This document shows, piece after piece, positions 43,335-53,600 of a DNA stretch of 64,000 bases. Position 1 is the first letter of the stretch. Each line of letters begins with the position of its first letter. The position numbers and the translations under genes were made by a program. The stretch is taken from assembly GCF_021134715.1 (NCBI RefSeq), contig NC_060022.1:1741001-1805000 (forward strand), given 5' to 3'. Under the pieces are notes generated by a model that saw only the letters and a program-made list of their open reading frames with translations, searched no databases and was not told the origin of the DNA. The DNA comes from Daphnia pulex. Taxonomy: Eukaryota > Arthropoda > Branchiopoda > Diplostraca > Daphniidae.

Positions 43335-45430
43335 ATGGCTTTTTTCATTATTCTCGTGTTGATGGAAAGTGTTTTAGCAACATTACACCCAGAAATATTA
43401 AAAGGGCAACATCTAATCATTGCCCCTATAACTGTAAGTAAATGTTATAATTTTCCACTGCACTTCACGTTTCAAAAATGTCTTAACTGTTTGCGCTTTC
43501 CCAACGGCAGTATCCCATTGCTCTCACGGAAGTGAGAAATTCTTCGGGTTACATAATCGAGATAGGGGGGATATCAGCTATTATGCTAGATTGGCTTTCA
43601 CTCCGTTACGGATTTTCGTGAGAAATTCAAATCATAAAATTATCGATAAAGAACTAATATGTTTAAACAATAATTGCATGTAAGGTATTCTTTTCTTCAA
43701 ATAAACAAAACTTCGATTGAGGGATCGAGCATTTCCCCAGGTTATTCCTCCTACTTGGTAAACGGGGTGAGTAAACGGTTTTAAATAATCCTGGCTAGCG
43801 TATTACTGCTTTGTTGAGACTTTACATTACGTTCGTTATTAGAAGTGCGACTTGATGGTCGGGGGTATGGCGACGCTTTATACCCGGCTTGTTTTTATGG
43901 ATTTCACACATGGCTTTTTATATGCGAGCAACATCGGATTAATGATCCCAATGCCTGATGCTTCAATTAATGTTTCCGCGATCCTCAAACCATTTCAAAT
44001 GCTGGTAGGTAATTTCTATGTATTTCGCATATTGATTTACTTGAACTGGACGCGAAAAAATCTTTGAAATCTAGGAGCTTTGATCATCATCTATTAATGT
44101 CTTAATTATTTAACAGGTTTGGATCGGAATAATTTGTGCTTTTTCTTCTGTTCTAGTCGCACTATATTGTTTGCTACGCTTTTCCAAACATTTTTCTAAC
44201 GAAAGAAACGGGGAAAATCCCGGGCAAATTGAAACTGATAATGCGTCCATTAAAAGTCCAATCACTTGCCAACATTTTCCCTGCTTTACATCGTAGAGGT
44301 CATTTTAAGCCAAGGTAAACTTAAAAAAAAAAAAAAATCCAGCAGAAGAGTGAATAACGCAGAAGAAAGAATGATCTACTATAATTTTAAACTAATAATG
44401 TATAAAAGGTGGATACTGTCCTGATAGAAGGCTATTCATCCGATGGGTGACCATGGTTTGGTGTCTGGCAGCTTTTGTCTTGATCTCCAGCTACAACAGT
44501 CTTTTAGTATCGTATTTGATTTCTCCAAATGCTGAGCCTCTTATTCACGATATGAAAGATTTGTCGAACGTTTCCAAGATTCATCTAGTGGTGGATGCAG
44601 GCAACGGTTTCGATATTGGCTTTTCGGTAAGCTTCAAGTTCCTTCATCAAAAGTTGAACGGGTTAATGTAAAAAGTGTTAACTTGTTTTAAAAATGTATA
44701 CGTTGCATTCAGAAAAGCATATATCCAGACGGCAGTATTTACAACCATTTGAAAAATAAGTTGCGCGATTATCCGAATTCCCGTTGTCTTAAAACAGAGA
44801 ACTGTGTTAGCCTCGTCAAGTCTGGTAATCACGTCTACATCAACGTAAATATAAATACTATATGCGAAAGAAAACCATTAAATAACTATCAAAGTGTTTT
44901 GATGAAATGTATGCAGAGTGTCCTAGCCATACTGGATGTGATGAAAAACGATTTTCAATCTACTGGGAAATGTAACCTGGCTTTAGCCAAAGAGAAAGAA
45001 TATGCTTCACCTTGGAGCTGGGCATTGGCTAAGAATAGTCCTTATTTGGAGTACTTCAATCAAGGGTAAGTCGTTGAACACATTTTAGTTATTGGTTTTC
45101 TGTTCAAGTCAATATTTAGATCATTACATCAGGTAGCTATGTAGTATAACAATTACATTAATCTCACGCACTTACTCTCTTACCGTTAGGATTCTTGAGA
45201 TGCGTGACTTTGGGTTGCTGGACTTTTGGACCAAGTGGTATCAACCTGATGTTCGACAGTGTCTTGAAAAAGCCGATAATATAATGCAATTGAAAAAGTC
45301 TTCGAAAAAAGACTCAACACGATTATCTCTTAACAATTTGACAGGGGCATTTGTCATATTAATTGTCGGATATCTGGTCTCTTTCGTCGCATTTCTTGCT
45401 GAGAAAATTCTGCGTTGTAGAATGCAATAA
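43335..45430 (+). pseudogene. Ionotropic receptor (IR family), one-base frameshift
   Basis: Eight exons: 43335-43433, 43511-43617, 43685-43766, 43843-44004, 44117-44314, 44409-44626, 44713-45065, 45190-45430, about 486 residues if the shift is ignored. A signal peptide (MAFFIILVLMESVLA) precedes a short ligand-binding S1 half (DLMVGGMA and neighbours), a first membrane helix (VWIGIICAFSSVLVALYCLL), a pore-region segment in the shifted frame (LPTFSLLYIVEVILSQGG), a second helix (VTMVWCLAAFVLISSYNSLL), the S2 half (PDGSIYNHLKN, WSWALAKNSPYLEYFNQGI) and a last helix (LTGAFVILIVGYLVSFVAFL). It lacks the large N-terminal domain of iGluRs, as divergent arthropod IRs do; these are ligand-gated channels for chemosensation. 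The break is in exon 5 at the A4 run 44252-44255: read literally it terminates at about 44297, while the pore segment lies in another frame. It may be a sequence error or an incipient pseudogene. An upstream in-frame ATG at 43272 exists. Confidence 0.82.
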
Positions 45431-46779
45431 TCATTGCTATCAGATAGACCTTTAATCTGTTTTAGAAATTCTTTACCGCGCATTATGCTCCTGTAGCAGA
45501 AATATTTTTTGTGATTTTAGATTTAGTGACGTGGTCTTGATACATCAAATAATTGCCATGCCCTTAGAAAAATGTCGGTTGTCTTGTCGTTGTCTAAATT
45601 ATAACGAACTATTAGTGTCTTCTATGACAAAAATTATGTAGTTTAATTGTATGCACTTCACCAGTAAACAAATAATCTGGAAATTTCAGGTGTAAAAGAG
45701 ACACGATAAGTTTCAACCAATACCTGTTTCCATTTCTGGCTTCACAACTGGCACTCCACCATTCCAACTAAAACAACAAGATGTTGTTGATTTGGAACCT
45801 AATAAAAATATAAGAAACCATATATTATTATTAGCAGCTTTATAATAAACTAAAGACATTATAGACACTTAATTTTATTATCTACAAGCTAAAAATAATC
45901 ATTTAGATGTGTTGCACTTGAAATAAAACACGAGATAATTTATAAACATTGCATCAAACATGTCAATTTAAACTTCATCTATAAAAACGAATATAATGAA
46001 ACTTTATAAAACTTAAAACTCTACTCTCAACAAGATAATCTGAAGAGACCAACGCCCTGACATTATATGCCAACGACTTCGTCCACATCCACCATAAAAA
46101 ATCAAAGTGAGCATTGCATAGCATACAGCAAAGCAGATCGTTCACGGTATCGGCACGAAATCATGAATTGTTAACTTTTACAACCCGACACTCGCGAAAA
46201 TGCTCACAACTGCAACTGCTCCAATTATGTGGAAATAGATACCGATAGATTATATATGTAAGATTATTCCAATTCGCAACGTGTTCGACTGGTCGGCTTG
46301 GTCGCCATTCGAATTCGAAATCAGCAGACAACAATTTTTCATGACTTCCGGGCACGACGATTTCGCCATCTAGGAATGCTGGAATGGAGCATTTGAATAA
46401 AAAGTTTACTAAACCGTTAACGGTTTAACGGACACGCTTAAATTATTTCCTGGAATAACTCATCGAGCTAGAGCTACTACTGGACGGTTCAATTGAACTA
46501 GGGCTCGCGTTGCAAGCGTTGGCCTTCGGCTAAGTCACAGAGCTATCTTGGAAGAATTCTGGAATTAGGCAGTGATGTGATGTGATAGGGGGTAGGTGCG
46601 TCTGCATAGATCCGGCGAAAATTCTATTAGTAGGCGAAAATTCTATTGCACCGTCAGGCTGATAGGGGCGCTCTGACGGCTGGGGTAAACGGCTTGAGCA
46701 GAATTGTTCCTCGCCAACGACTGACGGGCAAAAATTTTAAAAATGGTAAATATGGTGACTTTGTAAAAATTAATGGTTT
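45431..46779. other. AT-rich intergenic DNA
   Basis: No supported gene. Only short ORFs without domains occur, for example on the minus strand at 46161-46355. Confidence 0.5.
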
Positions 46780-47536
46780 AACCTTACATTATAAATGCCA
46801 TCGATTTTATTCAAAACGTGTTCAAAACAAGACATAAAGAGATCAAAACGCTCTTGTTTTACTCTTTCAAATGCCTGTTGAGCTTTCTTGGTTTTGGCGC
46901 GAACCTTTTCAAACTCTGTGTTGGTCCATTGTAGCTTTTCTCCTGCCAAGTCAAATTTTTTCCACAGCCTAAAGATGAACATAACAAGAAGTTGATCACG
47001 GAAAAATGTAAGAAAAAACAACGTACCCGCATATTAGGGGCTTTATTATGCTGAACTGTATGGCTCAACTCGTTCACGCGACGTTCTAGGAGATCACCTT
47101 CACGGCGTATTTCATCCGATACAAGAAGATTTTTATACTTGTCAGGTAGATTAGAATAGTCGACAACAATTCTAAATAAGATAAAAAACAAAGAGAATAA
47201 AGCGGAAATTACACCCGAATGTTGTGCAGGCAACTTACCTTTCTTCTCTCTCATATATCTCTTGAGAGTTTTGAGGAATGCTAACTGAATCGCTACCACA
47301 GGTTGTGACAGACTCGCTATTCATACTTCCGGTAGCATATTACTATCTTGCCCAATGTCTTCCATGTTACCAAGCGACATCGGAATAACGATATCTTCCT
47401 TCTATTTGGGCAACACAAATAATTAAAGAAACTGAATAAGATCAATTAAAAGAAATTAAATGGTTACCTTTGATTTATTTAAAATGCTGTGCCTTTCACT
47501 TTTTTTTTTTTCAATATTCGCTTCTAAACTAGTTAT

Positions 47537-47794
47537 GGGGCTCTTCGGGATCTGTTTTATTTAGCCGATTTATCTGGCAACGCAGCATGGCGCCAGTCTT
47601 TTTTGAGGGAAGAACGGGGAGAAGAGGGAGAATGGGACGAATGGGGGAGAAGAGGAAACGTGGGTCCCCTTTTTTTTCGTACGCCCTCCTCCCTCCCACT
47701 CGTCCCATTCTCCCCGTTCTTCCCTCAAAAAAGACTGGCGCCATGCTGCGTTGCCAGATAAATCGGCTAAATAAAACAGATCCCGAAGAGCCCC
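47537..47794. mobile_element. 258-bp palindromic MITE inside the SMC1 pseudogene
   Basis: The ends are perfect inverted repeats: GGGGCTCTTCGGGATCTG at the left and its reverse complement at the right. The arms match base for base for about 89 bp and then continue as an imperfect palindrome of GA-rich/TC-rich sequence. The flanks are ...CTAGTTAT and ATAGACTTC... The neighbouring duplicate (about 47970-47990) has CTAGTTATAGACTTC uninterrupted, which is the empty site. Comparison gives either a 2-bp AT target duplication or, if the outer T/A are part of the element, no duplication. ORFs of similar sequence on both strands are just the palindrome read twice. Superfamily not assigned. Confidence 0.9.
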
Positions 47795-48135
47795 ATAGAC
47801 TTCTGAATGTTCAGCAGGTCTTTTGTTACTGCTCCCATATCTTGTCGAGCCTTGATATTAAAAATACAAATAATGTTGTGACATAACATTTTTTAATTAA
47901 CAGACAGAACGGATTATACCAAGGCCATGCCTTCATTCATATTGTCTTCTTACTTTTCCAATATTTGCTTCTAAACTAGTTATAGACTTCTGAATGTTCA
48001 GCAGGTCTTTTGTTACTGCTCCCATATCTCGTCAAGCCTTGATATTAAGAATACAAATAATGTTGTGACATAACATTTTTAAATTAACAGACAGAACGGA
48101 TTATACCAAGGCCATGCCTTCATCCATATTGTCTA
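47795..48135. repeat. Tandem duplication within the SMC1 pseudogene
   Basis: About 155 bp beginning TAGACTTCTGAATGTTCAG at 47795 is repeated from about 47984, with a few substitutions (for example ATCTTGTCGAGCC versus ATCTCGTCAAGCC). Sequence just left of the MITE (CTTCTAAACTAGTTAT) also recurs before the second copy, so the duplicated unit was about 190 bp before the MITE entered the first copy. Confidence 0.85.
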
Positions 48136-48260
48136 GGTCGTTCTTTTGACACATTCACATCGATTTCATTTCTTCCACCTTCTTAATTTCTTTACCAATT
48201 TCACTCAATCGTTTTTCTTCTGCCTGTTTGGCTCTTTTTAATTCTCACAGACCTTTCCCA

Positions 48261-49075
48261 CCGTTCCACAATGGCTGCAGAAAATACAGTCGAAATAGAA
48301 TTTTAAGCCACTAAAAATTATTATTAAATCAATACCTTGTGTGTTGTTGTTTTCCAGTAAACTGTCCAGGTCTTTCCTGCTACTAGCATACCATTGAACT
48401 CCTTCCTCCTCAATGGGGTTTCAGCCATGCAAAGGAGGTTGAAAACTAGTCACAATAACAATGGTGTAAACAATAGGGCTTTCGAGGAAGTTCACAATTC
48501 GAGAATCCTTTCGATTCATGGTCTCTAGAGCAAATTTCGTAAAATTAGAATGAAAACTGCTTTATTATTACCAACTTACAACATGAACACAACGCAGAGA
48601 CAGTTACAATAATAACATAACAGTAACACCCCGAAGTCACAGTCGCAGTGTAGTGGTATACCACGTAATTCCATTTTCAGGTTTCGGCGAAGACTGAGAA
48701 GTCTGGGACCGTGGGTTGAAAATCGCGTTGCAGGGAGTATAGGCTTCACTGAATTTCCGATTTTATATCGATCGGTAAATCGAGACGGGAGCCAATAGCA
48801 AGGCCAGATTTCGGTCACGTGGGGGTAGTTTTTCTCTCTAAGCTCCGCCTTTTCCCATTTCCTTCCAGGGAGACTTTTGAGCTCTACGGGAACCCTGTTA
48901 AGGCCCTCGGCAGGCTAAAGCCTTAGCCTCAGGGATTAATTAAATACAGGATAATTGACGATTGGCCTGGCACAGAGATTTTAACGCGGAAACACTTGTA
49001 TGGAACTTTTATCTTATTCTTATGTCATAATTTTTACCAAAAAAAATAAATCAGATTTGTCAACTTTTCTTGTAG
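48261..49075. other. Intergenic, no gene seen
   Basis: There is a splice-like open segment on the minus strand near 48420-48335 and a short minus ORF at 48576-48818. Neither shows a recognisable domain. Confidence 0.4.
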
Positions 49076-49712
49076 CACAACGACATCGCACTGCTGACGT
49101 TGGAGTCGCCAGTTAACTTCACAAATACCATTTCCCCTGTTTGTCTGCCGTCAATTCACTTGGCTGACCAATACGCGTACAGAGATGCAGTTACGATCGG
49201 ATGGGGAGTACCAGTCAAAAGTATAAATTTCAACTCAAATAAATTTTGAATTCAATAAAAATCTTCAATTTGATTCTAGATGGGACCCAACCAAACGTCT
49301 AGCAACAAGTGACTATTCAAATCATTTCCAACAATGAATGCAGCAGTACATCGGTGGAATAACTGACCAAATGCTCTGAGCAGGTTATCCAGGAAAAGGC
49401 ACTCGCAGTGTAAGAACCTTTTTTTAAAAATAAGAAATTAAAGAAAAGATATTTTAAATTGCTCGACAACTATTAATAGGGCGATAGTGGAGGTCCATTA
49501 TTTGTCCAACCAGCTCCGGGTGAAAAGTGGATCCAGCTAGGTTGGCATCGTTAGTTGGGGTGTAGGTATATGTTCAATAACTTGGGTTAATTTGAATTTC
49601 TCAACATTTATTTTTTGCCCTGTCTAACCACGCAGGATGTGCGGAGCCGGAATTTCCAGGAGTTTACACCAGGATCAATCAACGAACACGCTGCTGTTGA
49701 AGGACCGCCGTA
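49076..49712 (+). pseudogene. Trypsin-like serine protease pseudogene (C-terminal part)
   Basis: After a TTCTTGTAG acceptor the sequence reads HNDIALLTLESPVNFTN with the catalytic Asp, PVCLPS and TIGWG. A second exon gives VTIQIISNNECSSTSV but contains in-frame stops (TAG and TAA). The expected TDQML-Cys-AGYPGKGTRSV has a TGA where the Cys should be, and is in a shifted frame. A third segment has the active-site GDSGGPL, then GEKWIQLG, after which a frameshift separates GIVSWGV. The last segment is CAEPEFPGVYTRINQRT. The His-containing exon, the signal peptide and any propeptide are missing. The family is secreted S1 proteases; this copy is dead by at least two stops and two frameshifts. Confidence 0.85.
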
Positions 49713-50660
49713 ACTTCATTCATATACTTTTAGTTCTTGTGTTTGGGGAGTGTTCAATCACAATTTTGTTATAGCACACCTAGAACATTTGATTTTTTTG
49801 TAATTATTATTTTATATTTCTTTTGGGTTGATTGGGTCGATGAGAAAACGAATACAGTGATATTGTGTGCTGGATAACATATTAGACATAGAAACAGGTA
49901 AGGTCGGCCCAGGTGGTGAACGAGATCGCCCTCTGCGAGTACAGGGTTAAAAGCATGTGTTATCTTTTGTCTCGTCCATCGTCACACATGGTCACAATCA
50001 AAGGGATGAGGCGCTTTCTTTTTTGTTTTATCAAATTATAAAGGCTGGATTGGTGTTGGTGTAACAGGACAGGACTAGGAGAGGAGGTAATTATTGGATG
50101 TTTCATCTCTCTTCTGACGAACATCTCCAGGTATAACAGGTAGTTATGCATGTATATAGGTTAATTACATTTGGTGCTTGAGGGCAACGTGATGAAACGA
50201 CAAATACTTCTAAAAATATTGGGCAAAAGGTCAAAATTGAGAGGGGGGCAAGGAAGGGATTCAAGTTCCAGAACGGCCGTGGATTTTCGTGTGTTAAGGA
50301 ACTTTTTTCGTAAATTCTATTAGTATGAAAAATTGCCGACGAACTAACCAAAGAAATCATGTCATTATTTCAATTAGGTCTTGCACGCGGTACGGAATTT
50401 TCCTCTTGTTATTTTCTAAATCCGCAAATAAATTTTAAATGTGTTTTTAATGCTAATAAAACGAAACATTTGTCTGGTTTTTATGATTCCAGTTTAATTC
50501 AGGGGCGTGTCAAAACTGTGGAGCGGTTGAAAACCAAAAGCGATTTGATTAATTTCGTATTGTTTTCATCCCGAACGATATTCTACGGTCTACAGAGAGA
50601 GAAAACTCCGATTCCGTGTGCAGCCTTAATTCGCAATCGTCAATACTATTCGACTCCAAT
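49713..50660. other. Intergenic and probable 3' UTR of the downstream minus-strand gene
   Basis: No supported coding sequence. The plus ORF at 50359-50682 overlaps the last exon of the F-BAR/C1/SH3 gene on the other strand and has no domain. Confidence 0.5.
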
Positions 50661-53600
50661 TCAGACTTCTTGTAAATATTGAGTTGGGCAGGATCCTGTT
50701 TTATTTTCACCATTGCGAACGGTGACCATCCCGTTCAGCTCTTCTCCAATTTGTATCACAATCTGCCGTTGAAAAAAGAAATTGGCGACAATGAATATTT
50801 CAAGGATTTTATATTCAAATTATTGTGTACCTGATCCCGTAGTAATTTAGTGAGACGATTCGGATCGGAATCGGTCCCGTCGTCGTTGCCTCCGAGTTGC
50901 AAGTTGTGCGTCACCTGCAGGGGTTTCTCGTTGGGTGCCAATTTGGCCACGTACTTTGAAGGGAAAAAGCCAATCTGTCCCAAACATTTGCCCCGCCACC
51001 AGTCCGGGTCGCTGGCATCGATCACTGTCACTTTGTAGCCAGCCCTTAATACGTTTTGTTATTTTCGCCAGCCGCAATCACCAAATGTCAACGAATCCAT
51101 AATTCGGTTAGTTTTTATTTTTTTATTATTATCATCCAGTCTTTAATGATGTATATAAACTACGAGTGAAAACTACGTACTTGAGATCGAGTTCGTCAGC
51201 TTCTCTGCCTTTAAAGTTGAAGAGGACCACGTAGAGGTTAGTGGGCAAGAGCCTCTGCGCCTTCTGTCGGCGAACCGGTTAGGGAAAAAAGAAAACAGAT
51301 AAAAGAAAAACGTTTTTATCGACATTATTTAAAAAAAAATAAAGATTTTGAAATAATAAAAATGGGGCGTACGGGCGACGGACAGGGAGAAGCGCTGGCC
51401 GAGCTCTGCGATTTCTCATTTTCGTCCGGCAACTCGACCGAGTTCATCCGGATGTTTCTGGCGCTGAGCAGCAAACGTCGATTGTGATGCACGGGACTTG
51501 AAGGAGCTGTGCGTTACAAGGAAGAGACAAAGACAAAGTTTCAAACACACATCCCCCCAGCAGTTTTTCCATCTTGTTTGTTTTCAAAATATTTAGCTCT
51601 ACGAAAAAAAAGTCCAACTCTGCAGATTTATAGAGCTAGAACTCGCTCGTATGTAACTTTTTGCATTTATGTGATAACCCAGCTTTTCTGCAAAATCTAT
51701 AGAAAACACAGAAACACACCACAAAAAAAGAAGCAAACTGTGAAAAAGTGAAAAAGTAGAGCGCAGAGAGAGAGAGAGAGAGCCCAGAGCGGAATCAAGA
51801 GATCAAATAAAGAGCCCAAGAGTCAAAAGCCAAGAACCAGTATAGCAGCAGCAGCAGCAATTGCAGCGATGGTAGTATAACATGCTCGAATTAGAAAGAG
51901 AGATGTATGACGAAGACAAAGAGACTTGATGTAGTACAAGTGAGTTTTCATGCAGCGCGTTTTTCTTTTTTTTTTGGGCTAAAAAATCGATAACGCAGTT
52001 AAAATGAGAGTGATGAAAGATTTCTGGTCTAATATAGTCAGAGTAGAGTAGAGTAGAGAGCGAAAATTCGTGAGTGTTGATAAGAAAGCCGGCAATAACA
52101 AGCAGCAGAGCATTAACGACATTTGTATCCAAGAAGAAAAAAGGGGGGCTCGTCGTGTGCGTGTGTATAGCCAAGAGCAGAGCTGTAAGAAAGCGATTTC
52201 GAGGTAAAGAGAATAAATAGAGATGACAAAACAAGAACTTGAGCTGAGTTGATGGGATTGAATGCATGTCCATCAAATAGATGTACAGAGAGAGTGTAGT
52301 AATAATATGAAAAGCAGGCTTGCCCCCGGTTCGAGTGGAGCATTAAGATGACCCGTTGGCAAGACCATCCCCATAACAAACACACAGATGACACACAAGT
52401 ATAGAAACAAAAGACAGAATCCCCCAGCAGCAGCAGCAGCACCTACACAAACACAATGAGCAGGCGCGCACTCGTTGGCACAAAACACACAAGAAGAAGA
52501 AAGACACGTCATATCGACGGTGTGTGTCTATATCGATCAAGACCAAGCGAGCGGCACTGTGTGTTATATCAAAGCGATCAAGTTGACGCCCCCAATCGTT
52601 GACAGAACCCGATTCATGCAATGCTGAATTGATTGAACTTATCGCCCGTTTGTCTTCTCACCCCCCGGACATAATGAATCCTTTTTTTTAACGAGATGCG
52701 AAATTTACATTGGCAGTAGAATGAGGCCTGGCTGTTGTGGGCGCTGTTGCTGTTGAGCGTTCCGCTGCTGCTGGTCGTCGTCGTCGTGGCCGCGTTCGGG
52801 TTGGACGAGCGGTGGTGGGTGAGACGGTGGTGGCCGTTGGGCGGACCGCATCCGTGCGAGTGGCCAGATCCGACGCTCATGCTTCCGTGATGATGAAAGT
52901 GCTCGCCCGATTCGTCCAGCGAGAAACTCTTCATCCGCAGATTGAGCTTCTGATGACGCCGCGGGCTGTGCGGCGCTGTGAGAACCAGAAAACGGCAATC
53001 GACGTTGGATGGCCACATGGGATGGAGAGAGATGGATGGACCCAATCAGAGCACAACAAGACGCAAAGGGCAGCAGCGGACGGTTCGATATTACACACGC
53101 GCTACACCATTTAGTTTTTCTCTAGTACATCAATAACAATGTTTTGTGTGTGTGTATGTTGCGGCGGAATATGGATGGATCGGGAGGGGATTTTCGATTT
53201 TTACACAACCGTCGGTTCTTCTCAATCAAAGCCAAGATTCCGATCCCCCCTCCAAAAAAAGTTGATAGCACACTAAGACTCTGCTGTAGAGGATGAGAGC
53301 TCTCACTTGTGCATCACTTCACTACGGGCCAGACTATATAGTATACCATGCATCCGCAAACACTCCAATTTGATTGGAGAACTCCAAGGCGTTATCTTCT
53401 CATCGTTCCGCAATTTCCAAAGTCAACTCGAAAGCGTACTACTACTACGTTATATACACGATGACCTTTATTTCGTTTGGATTTTTATTTCCAGAGTTTC
53501 CAGGGCTTGTAAGTTGGCCTTTGAAACTTTCTAGCAAATGTGTCTAAAAGCTAATACAAACTGACGCCGTCTAATTATCCTGTTGGGTGCCTTTGCTATG

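Larger units (their letters stand above)
46780..48260 (-). pseudogene. SMC1: SMC1 (cohesin) fragment, decayed and partly duplicated
   Basis: On the minus strand, pieces of the SMC1 C-terminal coiled coil appear in the right order with introns kept. About 48250-48160: KRAKQAEEKRLSEIGKEIKK. Then two copies of an exon with DMGAVTKDLLNIQKSI followed by TSLEANI (about 48035-47935 and 47868-47470), the second ending KSERHSILNKSK. Then EDIVIPMSLGNMEDIGQDSN with DSVSIPQNSQEIYERE (47410-47240), VDYSNLPDKYKNLL to HNKAPNMR (47173-47027), and EFEKVRAKTKKAQQAFERVK with RFDLFMSCFEHVLNKIDGIY (46970-46780). Damage: a stop or frameshift after NMLPEV (about 47325), a frameshift in the A/T run just after the last acceptor (about 46955), a MITE inside one exon (47537-47794), and no ATPase heads or hinge. 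The kept introns indicate a genomic duplication, not a retrocopy. SMC1 itself is a cohesin ring subunit; this copy cannot make it. Confidence 0.85.

Noticed and set aside
47529..47886. Opposite-strand ORFs starting with the same MAPVFFEGRTGR peptide
   Set aside because: Both are the arms of one palindromic MITE read in opposite directions, not a protein family.
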